Source: Acanthosepion esculentum
Taxonomy: Eukaryota > Mollusca > Cephalopoda > Sepiida > Sepiidae
NCBI GenBank assembly: GCA_964036315.1
Contig: CAXIWW010000817.1
Coordinates: 7,351,501-7,415,500 of the forward strand
Reading direction: 5' to 3'
Length of the DNA: 64,000 nt
Both the position numbers and the translations under genes were made by a program. Positions 51,801 through 62,823 of the stretch are shown here, in pieces. The stretch's first letter is position 1; each line of letters begins with the position of its first letter. The notes under the pieces were generated by a model that did no database searches, was not told the origin of the DNA, and saw only the letters and a list, made by a program, of their open reading frames with translations.

Positions 51801-53267
51801 GGACTGTCTCCTGGGTGGGGGCTCCTCTGCGTTGGACTTTCTGGGACTGGGTGTCGTCTGCATGGGTCTTTCTGGGACAGTCTCCTGGGTGCGGTGTCGT
51901 CTGCGTGGGACTTTGTGGGACAGGGGGTCGTCTGCGTGGGACTTTCTGGGACTGTCTTTTGGGTGGGGGTTCGTCTGCTTGGGAATTTCTGGGACTGGGG
52001 TCGTCTGCGTGGGAGTTTCTGGGACTGTGGGTCTTTTGCGTGGGACTTTCTGGGACTGTCTCCTGGGGGGGGTGTCTGTCTGGAACTTTCTGGGACTGTC
52101 TCCTGGGTGGGGGTCGTCTGCGTGGGAATTTCTGGGACTGTCTCCTGGGTGGGGGTCGTCTGCATGGGATTTCCTAGGACTGGGGGTCGTCTGTGTGGGA
52201 CTTTCTGGGACTGGGGGTCGTCTGCGTGGGACTTTCTGGGACTGTCTCCTGGGTGGGTGTTCGTCTGCGTGGGATTTACTTGGACTGGGTTCGTCTGCCT
52301 GGGACTTGCTGGGACACTCTCCTGTCTGGGGGTCGTCTGCGTGGGACTTTATTGGACTGGGCGTCGTCTGCGTGGGACTTTCTTGGACTGTCTCCTGGGT
52401 GGGGTATCGTCTGCGTGGAATTTCTGGGACTGTCTCCTGGGTGGGGTGTTGTCTGTTTAGGACTTTCTTGGACTGTCTCCTGGGTGGGCGTCGTCTTCGT
52501 GGGACTTTCTGGGACTGTCTCCTGGGTGGGGGTCTTCTGCATGGGACTTCCTAGGACTGGGGGTCGTCTGTGTGGGACTTTCTGGGACTGGGGGTCGTCT
52601 GCGTGGGTCGTTCTGGGACTGTCTCATGCGTGGGGGTTCGTCTGCGTGGGACTTTCTGGGACTGTCTCCTGGGTGGGGGCTCGTCTGCGTGGGAATTTCT
52701 GAGTCTGTCTCCTGGGTGGGGGTCGTCAGCGTGGGTCTTTCTGTGACTGGGGGTCGTCTGCGTGGGACTTTCTGGGACTGTCTCCTGGGTGGGTGTTCGT
52801 GTGCGTGGGACTTTCTGTGACTGGGGGTTGTCTGCGTGGGATATATGGGTCTGTCTCCTGGGTGGGGGGGCGTCTGCATGGGACTTTCTGGGACTGGGTG
52901 TCGTCTGCGTGCGACTTTCTGGGATTGTCTCATGGGTTGGGGGGGTCTTCTGCGTGCGACTTGCTGGGACTGGGGGTCGTCTGCGTGGGACTTTTTGGGA
53001 CTGTCTCCTGTCTGGAGGATCGTCTGCGTGGGACTTTCTGGGACTAGGGGGTCGTCTGCGTGGGACTTTCTGGGACTCGGGGTCGTCTGCGTTGAACTTT
53101 CTGGGACTGGGGGTCGTCTGCGTGGGACTTTCTGGGACTGTCTCCTGGGTGGGGTTCGTCTGCTTGGGACTTTGTGGGACTGGGGGTCGTCTGCGTGGGA
53201 CTTTCTGGGAGTGGGTGTCGTCTGCGTGGGACTTTCTGGGACTGTCTCCTGGGTGGGGTGTCGTCTG

Positions 53268-54111
53268 TGTCGAAAAAACTTTTGTAATTATGGATGAGGT
53301 AAGCAATTCCCGACAATTGGACACCAATATTTTGTGGATTCTATAAAAAGGAAAAATTACAAATGCAGTTTTATAGTGCACACTGGAATTCGGACGATGT
53401 AAATTGTCAGACGACATACCGCACACATGGTGAAAGCTGTACTTTTTACTATCTGAGCAAATGAAAAATCTCTGTATATATAGATAAATCAAATAATTGC
53501 ACACAATTTGATACCCATTTTGAAAATATTTCTTTTACTGGAAAAAAGTTATAAACAAGTGAAATATGACTTATTTCCCAGTTTAAGGCCGCATGACAAT
53601 TTCCGCAAATGAGCTAACACAAGTCCCCATACCGTTGAATTTCGCCTCGACTCTATTCAAGGTGTCGAAAAAACTTTTGTAATTATGGCTAAGGCAAGAA
53701 ATTCCCGACAATTGGACACCAATATTTTGTGGATTCTATAAAAAGGAAAAATTAGAAATGCAGTCTTATTGTGCACTCTGGAATTCGGGCGCTGTAAATT
53801 GTCAGACGACATACCGCGCACATGGTGAAAGCAGTACTTTTTACTATCTGAGCAAATGAAAAATCCCTGTAAACATAGACAAATCAAATAATTGCACACA
53901 ATTTGATACCCATTTTGAAAATATTTCTTTAATGGAAAAAGTTATAAACAAGTGAAATATGACTGATTTCCCTGTTTAGGGCTGCATAACAATTTCCGTA
54001 AATGAGCTAACACAAGCCCCATACCGTTGAATTTCGGCTCCACTCTATTCAAGGTGTCGAAAAACGTTTGAACTTATGGATAAGGTAAGAAATTCCCGAC
54101 AATTGGACACC
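53268..54111 (+). repeat. About 393-bp A/T-rich satellite, left copies
   Basis: Two complete units and a partial third start at TGTCGAAAAA (53268, 53663 and 54055), giving periods of 395 and 392 bp. Each unit carries, in order, AATTCCCGACAATTGGACAC, TATTTTGTGGATTCTATAAA, AATTGTCAGACGACATACCG, CACATGGTGAAAGC, AATAATTGCACACAATTTGA, ATACCCATTTTGAAAATATT and CCATACCGTTGAATTTCG. Short frames of up to about 80 codons cross it but contain no recognisable domain. The left edge abuts the G/T minisatellite at the shared hexamer GTGTCG; the right edge switches into the 73-bp satellite within ACCAA at about 54109-54114. Confidence 0.93.
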
Positions 54112-56825
54112 AACAGATCAGAGGCCATGCTGCTGGTGGTAGTCTAACATCTTACATTAGACGCTCAAATATGGACGGGAAACCAACAGATCAGAGGCCA
54201 TGCTGCTGGACGTAGTTTATCTTTTTACATTAGACGCTCAAATATGCACGAGAAACCAAGAGACCTGAATCATGGCTGCTGGACGTGGTGTATCATTTTA
54301 CACAAACGCTCAAATATCGAACGAAAGCCAACTGGTCAGAGGCCATGCTGCTGGTCGTAGTTTAAAATATTACATTAGACGCTCAAATATGGACCGGAAA
54401 CCAACAGATCAGAGGCCATGCTGCTGGACGTAGTTTATCTTTTTACATTAGACGCTCAAATATGCACCAGAAACCAAGAGATCAGAAACAGGGCTGCTGG
54501 ACGTAGTGTATCATCTCACACAAGACGCTCAAATATGGACCGGAAGCCAACAGGTCGGAGGCTATGCTGCTGGATGTAGTCTAAAATCTTATATTAGACG
54601 CTCAAATATGGACCGGAAACCAACAGATGAGAGGCCATGCTGCGGGACGTAGTTTACCTTTTACATTAGACGCTCAAATATGGACCGAAATCCAACTGAT
54701 CAGAGGCCATGCTGCTGGACGTAGTTTCTCTTTTTACATTAGACGCTCAAATATGCACCAGAAACCAAGAGATCAGAAACAGAGCTGATGGAAGTAGTGT
54801 ATCATCTTACACAAAACGCTCAAATATGGACCGGAAGCCAACAGGTCAGAATCTATGCTGCTGGACGTAGTCTAAAATCTTAGATTCTCAAATATCCACC
54901 AGAAACCAATAGATCAGAATCATGGCTGCTGGACATAGTGTATCATCTTACACAAGACGCTCAAATATGAACCGGAAGCCAAGAGGTCAGAGTCCATGCT
55001 GATGGACGTAGTCTAAAATCTTACATTAGACGCTCAAATATGGACCGGAAACCAACAGATCAGAGGCCATGCTGCTGGTTGTAGTATATCTTTACATTAG
55101 ACGCTCAAATATGCACAAGATACCAAGAGATCAGAAACAGGGCTGCTGGACGTAGTGTATCATCTTACACAAGACGGTCAAATATGGACCTGAAGCCAAA
55201 CTGGTCAGAAGCAATGCGGCTGGACGTAGTCTAATATCTTACATTGGACGCTCAAATATGGACCGGAAACCAACAGATCAGAGGCCATGCTGCTGGACGT
55301 AGTATATCTTTTTACATTAGACGCTCAAATATGCACCAGAAACCAAGAGATCAGAAACAGGGCTGCTGGACGTAGTGTATCATCTTACACAAGATGCTCA
55401 AATATGGATCGGAAGCCAACAGGTCAGAGCCTATGCTGCTGGACGTAGTCTAAAATCTTATATTAGACGCTCAAATATGCACCAGAAACCAATAGATCAG
55501 AAACAGGGCTGATGGAAGTAGTGTATCATCTTACACAAGACGCTCAAATATGGACCGGAAGCCAACAGGTCAGAAGCTATGCTGCTGGACGTAGACTAAA
55601 ATCTTATATTAGACGCTCAAATATGGACCGGAAACCAACCGATCAGAGGACATGCTGCTGGACCTAGTGTATCTTTTTACATTAGACGCTCAAATATGCA
55701 CAAGATACCAAGAGATCAGAAACAGGGCTGCTGGACGTAGTGAATCATCTTACACAAGACGCTCAAATATGGATTGATGCCAACAGGTCAGAGGCAATGC
55801 GGCTGGACGTAGTCTAAAATCTTACATTAGACGCTCAAATATGGTCGGGAAACCAACAGATCAGAGGCCATGCTGCTGGACGTAGTTTATCTTTTTACAT
55901 TAGACGCTCAAATATGCACCAGAAACCAACAGATCAGAATCATGGCTGCTAGTCGTAGTGTATCATCTTACACAAGACGCTGTGATATTGTCCGGAAGCC
56001 AACAGTTCAGAGGCCATGCTGCTGGACGTAGTCTAAAATCTTACATTAGACGCTCAAATATGGACCGGAAACCAACAGATCAGAGGCCATGCTGCTGGAC
56101 GTAGTTTATCTTTTTACATTAGATGCTCAAATATGCACCAGAAACCAAGAGATCAGAAACAGAGCTGCTGGAAGTAGTGTATCATCTTACACAAGACGCT
56201 CAAATCTGGACAGAAGCCAACAGGTCTGAGGCTATGCTGCTGGACGTAGTCTAAAATCTTTTATTAGACGCACAAATATGGACCGGAAACCAACAGATCA
56301 GAGGCCATGCTGCTGGACGTAGTATAACTTTACATTAGACGCTCAAATATGCACAAGATACCAAGAGATCAGAAACAGGGCTGCTGGACGTAGTGTATCA
56401 TCTTACACAAGACGCTCAAATATGGACCGGAAGCCAAGAGGTCAGAGTCCATGCTGCTGGTCGTAGTCTAAAATCTTACATTAGACGCTCAAATATGGAC
56501 CTGAAGCCAACAGGTCAGAAGCAATGCGGCTGGACGTAGTCTAAAATCTTACATAAGACTTTCAAATATGGTCCGGAAACCAACAGATCAGAGGCCATGC
56601 TGCCGGACGTAGTTTATCTTTTTACATTAGACGCTCATATAGGCACCAGAAACCAACAGATCAGAATCATGGCTGCTGGACGTAGTGTATCATCTTACAC
56701 AAGACGGTCAAATATGGACCGGACACCAACAGGTCAGAGTCCATGCTGCTGGTCGTAGTCTAAAATCTTATATTAGAGGCTCAAATATGGACCGGAAACC
56801 AACAGATCAGAGGCCATGCTGCTGG
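54112..56825 (+). repeat. 73-bp satellite in 219-bp trimers, forward arm
   Basis: Monomers of about 73 bp share AGACGCTCAAATATG and GCTGCTGGACGTAGT. Three diverged types alternate in fixed order. Type A has CCAACAGATCAGAGGCCATG and TTTATCTTTTTACAT. Type B has CCAAGAGATCAGAAACAGGG and GTATCATCTTACACAAG. Type C has CCAACAGGTCAGAGGC and TCTAAAATCTTACATTAG. The A-B-C trimer repeats every 219 bp, roughly 12 times in this arm by length. Occasional monomers are skipped or duplicated. No gene is seen. Confidence 0.95.
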
Positions 56826-56871
56826 GCGTAGCATGGCCTCTGATCTGTTGGTTTCCGGTCCATATTTGAGC
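56779..56871. other. Inversion junction 3: perfect 42-bp inverted arms with a 9-nt loop
   Basis: 56779-56820 is the exact reverse complement of 56830-56871, separated only by GCTGGGCGT (56821-56829). Beyond the perfect arms the two sides keep matching as satellite monomers with scattered differences; the first mismatch is G against C in the GAGGCTC/GACGCTC position. The sequence could extrude a long hairpin or cruciform. Confidence 0.95.
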
Positions 56872-59800
56872 GTCCAATGTAAGATTTTAGACTACGTCCA
56901 GCCGCATTGCATCTGAACTGTTGGCTTCAGGTCCATATTTGAGCGTCTTGTGTAAGATGATACACTACGTCCAGCAGCCCTGTTTCTGATCTCTTGGTTT
57001 CTGGTGCATATTTGACCGTCTAATGTAAAAGATAAACTACCTCCAGCAGCAAGGCCTCTGATCTGTTGGTTTCCGGTCCATATTTGAGCCTCTAATGTAA
57101 GATTTTAGACTACGACCAGCAGCATGGACTCTGACCTCTTGGCTACCGGTCCATATTGACCGTCTTGTGTAAGACGATACACTACGTCCAGCAGCCATGA
57201 TTCTGATCTCTTGGTTTCTGGTGCATATTTGAGCGTCTAATGTAAAAAGATAAACTACCTCCAGCAGCATGGCCTCTGATCTGTTGGTTTCCGGTCCATA
57301 TTTGTGCGTCTAGTGTAAGATTTTAAACTACGTCCAGCAGCATGGCCTCTGACCTGTTGGCTTCCGGTCCATATTTGAGCGTCTTGTGTAAGATGATACA
57401 CTACGTCCAGCAGCCGTGATTCTGACCTGTTGGCTTCTGTTGGATATTTGAGCCTCTAATGTAAAAAGATAAACTACGTCCAGCAGCATGGCCTTTGATC
57501 TGTTGGTTTCCGGTCCATATTTGAGCGTCTAATGTAAGATTTTAAACTACGTCCAGCAGCATGGCCTCTGAACTCTTGGTTTCAGGTCCATATTTGAGCG
57601 TCTTGTGTAAGATGATACACAACGTCCAGCAGCCCTGTTTCTGATCTCTTGGTCTCTGGTACATATTTTTGCGTCTAATGTAAAAAGATAATCTACGTCC
57701 AGAAGCATGGCCTCTGATCTGTTGGTTTCCGGTTCATATTTGAGCGTCTAATGTAAGATTTTAGACTACCACCAGCAGCATGGCCTCTGACCTCTTGGCT
57801 TCCGGTCCATATTTGACCGCCTTTTGTAAGACGATACACTACGTCCAGCAGCCATGATTCTGATCTCTTGGTTTCTGGTGCATATTTGAGCGTCTAATGT
57901 AAAGAGATAAACTACGTCCAGCAGCATGACCTCTGATCTGTTGGTTTCCCGACCATATTTGAGCGTCTAATGTAAGATTTTAGACTACGTCCAGCCGCAT
58001 TGCCTCTGACCTGTTGGCTTCAGGTCCATATTTGAGCGTCTTGTGTAAGATGATACACTACGTCCAGCAGCACTGTTTCTGATCTCTTGGTATCTTGTGC
58101 ATATTTGAGCGTCTAATGTAAAAAGATATACTACGTCCAGCAGCATGGCCTCTGATCGGTTGGTTTCCGGTCCATATTTGAGCGTCTAATATAAGATTTT
58201 AGACTACGTCCAGCAGCATGGCCTCTGACCTGTTGGCTTCCGGTCCATATTTGAGCATCTTGTGTAAGATGATACACTACGTCCAGCAGCACTGTTTCTG
58301 ATCTATTGGTTTCTGGTGCATATTTGTGCGTGTAATGTAAAAAGATAATCTACTTCCAGCAGCATGGCCTCTGATCTGTTGGTTTCCGGTCCATATTTGT
58401 GCGTCTAATGTAAGATTTTAGACTACGACCAGCAGCATGGCATCTGACCTGTTGGCTTCCGATCCATATTTGAGCCTCTAATGTAAGATTTTAGACAACG
58501 ACTAGCAGCATGGACACTGATCTCTTTGCTTCCGGTCCATATTTGACCCTCTTGTGTAAGATGATACACTACGTCCAGCAGCCATGATTCTGATCTGTTG
58601 GTTTCTGGTGCCTATATGAGCGTCTACTGTAAAAAGATAAACTACGTCCAGCAGCATGGCCTCTGATCTGTTGGTTTCCGGACCATATTTGAGCGTCCAA
58701 TGTGAGATTATAGACTACGTCCAGCCGCATTGCTTCTGACCTGTTGGCTTCAGGTCCATATTTGAGCGTCTTGTGTGAGATGATACACTACGTCCAGCAG
58801 CCCTGTTTCTGATCTCTTGGTTTCTTGTGCATATTTGAGCGTCTAATGTAAAAAGATATACTACGTCCAGCAGCATGGCCTCTGATCTGTTGGTTTCCGG
58901 TCCATATTTGTTCGTCTAATGTAAGATTTTAAACACGTCCAGCAGCATGGCCTCTGACCGGTTGGCATCCGGTCCATATTTGAGCGTCTTGTGTAAGATG
59001 ATACACTACGTCCAGCAGCCGTGATTCTTATCTGTTAGCTTCTGGTGGATATTTGAGCCTCTAATGTAAAAAGATAAACTACGTCCTGCAGCATGGCCTC
59101 TGATCTGTTGGTTTCCGGTCCATATCTGAGCGTCTAATGTAAGATTTTAGACTACGACCAGCAGCATGGCCTCTGACCTGTTGGCTTCCGGTCCATATTT
59201 GAGCGTCTTGTGTAAGATGATACACAACGTCCAGCAGCCCTGTTTCTGATCTCTTGGTTTCTGGTGCATATTTGAGAGTCTAATGTAAAAAGATAATCTA
59301 CGTCCAGCAGCATGGTCTCTGATCTGTTGGTTTCCTGTTCAGATTTGAGCGTCTAATGTAAGATTTTAGACTACGTCCATCAGCATGGCCTCTGACCTGT
59401 TGGCTTCCGGTCCATATTTGAGCGTCTTGTGTAAGATTATACTCTACGTCCAGCAGCCCTGTTTCAGATCTCTTGGATTCTGGTGCATATTTGAGCGTCT
59501 AATGTAAAAAGATAATCAACGTCCAGCAGCATGGCCTCTGATCTGTTGGTTTCCGGTTATTATTTGAGCGTCTAATGTAAGATTTTAGACTACGTCCAGC
59601 AGCATGGCCTCTGACCTGTTGGCTTCCGGTCCATATTTGAGCGTCTTCTGTAAGATGATATACTACGTCCAGCAGACCTGTTTCTGATCTCTTGTTTTCT
59701 GGTGCATATTTGAGCGTCTAATGTAAAAAGATAAACTACGTCCAGCAGCATGGCCTCTGATCTGTTGGTTTCCGGTTCATATTTGAGCGTCTAATGTAAT

Positions 59801-62800
59801 ATTTTAGACTACATCCAGCAGCATGGCCTCTAACCTGTTGGCTTCAGGTCCATATTTGACCCTCTTGTGTAAGATGATACACTACGTCCGGCAGCCATGA
59901 TTCTGATCTGTTGGTTTCTGGTGCATATTTGAGCGTCTAATGTAAAAAGATAAACTACGTCCAGCAGCATAGCCTCTGACCTGTTGGCTTCCGGTACATA
60001 TTTGAGCGTCATGTGTAAGATGATACACTACTTCCAGCAGCTCTGTTTCTGATCTCTTGGTTTCTGGTGCATATTTGAGCGTCTAATGTAAAAAGATATA
60101 CTACGTCCAGCAGCATGGCCTCTGATCTGTTGGTTTCCGGTCCATATTTGAGCTTCTAATGTAATATCTTAGATTACGACCAGCAGCATGGCCTCTTGGC
60201 TTCCGGTCCATATTTGACCGTCTTGTGTAAGATGATACACTACGTCCAGCAGCCATGATTCTGATCTGTTGGTTTCTGGTGCATATTTGAGCGTCTAATG
60301 TAAAAAGATGAACTACGTCCAGCAGCATGGCCTCTGATCTTTTGGTTTCTCGACCATATTTGAGCGTCCAATGCAAGATTTTAGACTACGTCCAGCAGCA
60401 TGGCCTCTGACCTGTTGGCTTCCGGACTATATCTGAGCGTCTTGTGTAAGATGATACACTACGTCTAGTAGCCATGGTTCTGATCTTTTGGTTTCTGGTG
60501 CATATTTGAGCGTCTAATGTAAAAAGATAAACTACGTCCAGCAGCATGGCCTCTGATCTGTTGGTTTCTGTTGCATATTTGAGCGTCTAATGTAAAAAGA
60601 TAAACTACGACCAGCAGCATGGCCTCTGATTTGTTGGCTTCTGGTCCATATTTGAGCGCCTTGTGTAAGATGATACACTACGTCCAGCAGCCCTGTTTCT
60701 GACCTCTTGGTTTCTGGTGCATATTTGAGCGTCAAATGTAAAAAGATAAACTACGTCCAGCAGCATGGCCTCTGATCTGTTGGTTTCCGGTCCATATTAC
60801 AGCGTCTAATATAAGATTTTAGACTACGTCCAGCAGCATTGCCTCTGACCTGTTGGCTTCCGGACCATATCTGAGCGTCTTGTGTAAGATGATACACTAC
60901 GTCTAGCAGCCATGATTCTGGTCTGTTTGTTTCTGTTGCATATTTGAGAGTCTAATGTAAAAAGATATACTACGTCCAGCAGCATGGCTTCTGATCTGTT
61001 GGTTTCCGGTCCATATTTGAGCGTCTAATGTAAGATTTTAGACTACGTCCAGCAGCATGGCCTCTGAACTCTTGGTTTCCGGTCCGTATTTGAGCGTCTT
61101 GTGTATATGATACACAATGTCCAGCAGCCCTGTTTCTGATCTCTTGGTTTATGGTGCATATTTGAGCGTCTAATGTAAAAAGATAAACTACGACCAGCAG
61201 CATGGCCTCTGATCTGTTGGTTTCCGGTTCATATTTGAGCGTCTACTGTATGATTTTAGACTACGTCCAGCAGAATGGCCTCTGACCTCTTGGCTTCCGG
61301 TCCATATTTGAGCGTCTTGTGTAAGATGATACACTACGTCCAGCAGCCCTGTTTCTGATCTCTTGGATTCTGGTGCATATTTGAGCGTTTAACGTAAAAA
61401 GATAAACTACGTCCAGCAGCATGGCCTCTGATCTGTTGGATTCCGGTCCATATTTTGGCGTCTAATGAAAGATATTAGACTACGTCCAGCAGCATGGCCT
61501 CTGACCTGTTGGCTTCCGGACCATATCTGAGCGTTTTGTGTAAGATGATACACTACGTCTAGCAGCCATGATTCTGATCTGTTGGTTTCTGGTGCATATT
61601 TGAGCGTCTAATGTAAAAAGATAAACTACGTCCTGCAGCATGGCCTCTGTCCTGTTGGTTTTCGATCCATATATGAGCGGCCAATGTACGATTTTAGACT
61701 ACGCCCAGCAGCATGTCCTCTTACCTGTTGGCTTCCGGTCCATATTTGAGCGTCTTGTGTGAGGTGATACACTACGTCCAGCAGACCTGTTTCTGATCTG
61801 TTGGTTTCTGGTGCATATTTGAGCGTCTAATGTAAAAAGATAAACTACGTCCTGCAGCATGGCCTCTGTCCTGTTGGTTTTCGATCCATATATGAGCGGC
61901 CAATGTACGATTTTAGACTACGCCCAGCAGCATGTCCTCTTACCTGTTGGCTTCCGGTCCATATTTGATCGTCTTGTGTGAGGTGATACACTACGTCCAG
62001 CAGACCTGTTTCTGATCTCTTGGTTTCTGGTGCATATTTGAGCGTCTAATGTTAAAAGATAAAGTACGTCCAGCAGCATGGCCTCTGATCTGTTGGTTTC
62101 TGGTCCATATTTGAGTGTCTAATGTAAGATTTTAGATTACGTACAGCAGCATGGCCACTGACATGTTGGTTTCCGGTCCATATTTGAGCGTCTTGTTTAA
62201 GATGATACACTACGTCCAGCAGCCCTGTTTCTGATATCTTGGTTTCTGGTGCATATTTAGCGTCTAATGTAAAAAGATAAACTACGTCCAGCAGCATGGC
62301 CTCTGATCTGTTGGTTTCCGGTCAATATTTGAGCGTCTAATGTAATATTTTTGACTACGACCAGCAGCATGGCCTCTGACCAGTTGGCTTTCGTTCGATA
62401 TTTGAGCGTTTGTGTAAAATGATACACCACGTCCAGCAGCCATGATTCTGGTCTCTTGGTTTCTCGTGCATATTTGAGCGTCTAATGTAAAAAGATCAAC
62501 TACGCCCAGCAGCATGGCCTTTGTCCTGTTGGTTTCCGGTCCATATTTGAGCCTCCCATGTAAGATCTTAGACTACGTCCAGCAGCATGGCCTCTGACCT
62601 GTTAGCTTCCGGTCCATATTTGAGCGTCTTGTGTGAGATGATACACTACGTCCAGCAGCCATGATTCTGATCTGTTGGTTTCTGGTGCATATTTGAGCGT
62701 CTAATGTAAAAAGATGAACTACGGCCAGCAGCATGGCCTCTGATCTGTTGGTTTCCCGTCCATATTTGAGCGTCTAATGTAAGATGTTAGACTACGTCCA

Positions 62801-62823
62801 GCAGCATGGCCTCTGATCTGTTG
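56826..62823 (-). repeat. 73-bp satellite in 219-bp trimers, reverse arm
   Basis: The same A-B-C trimer as the forward arm, reverse-complemented, about 27 trimers by length, so more than twice as long as the forward arm. The period was checked on TGATCTGTTGGTTTCCGG at 57277 and 57496 (219 bp). A recent local duplication is visible near 61618-61740 and 61840-61960, where the rare variants TCCTGTTGGTTTTCGATCC, ATATGAGCGGCCAATG and CTACGCCCAGCAGCATGTCC recur together. Short open frames of 60-90 codons on this strand are repeat artefacts. No gene is seen. Confidence 0.95.

Larger units (their letters stand above)
29743..53267 (+). repeat. G/T-rich minisatellite of mixed 31-bp and about 43-bp units
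   Basis: A 23.5-kb array, all in one orientation. The common core is TCGTCTGCGTGGGACTTT followed by CTGGGACT. Short units (31 bp) return to the next core through a run of about five Gs. Long units (about 43 bp) insert GTCTCCTGGGTGG or GTCTCCTGTCTGG before the G run. Frequent variants are GGGATATCTAGGACTG, GGGTCTTTC, TTCTTGGACTG and TTTGTGGGACTG. G-run length varies from three to seven, which shifts any reading frame. Extensive open frames on both strands are by-products of a stop-free repeat. No gene, transposon insertion or orientation change was found inside it. Confidence 0.96.

Noticed and set aside
29743..53267. Very long ORFs on both strands of the G/T minisatellite (up to 669 codons)
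   Set aside because: Overlapping ORFs occur in all frames of both strands, unit indels in G runs change frame freely, and no domain or start context is conserved. Treated as repeat by-products.
57037..62515. Minus-strand ORFs of 60-91 codons in the 73-bp satellite
   Set aside because: They are readings of A-B-C monomers through three frames and recur wherever the trimer lacks a stop by chance.
54112..62823. CENP-B box in the 73-bp satellite
   Set aside because: The TTTCCGGTCCATATTTGAG segment does not fit the TTCG...A..CGGG core.
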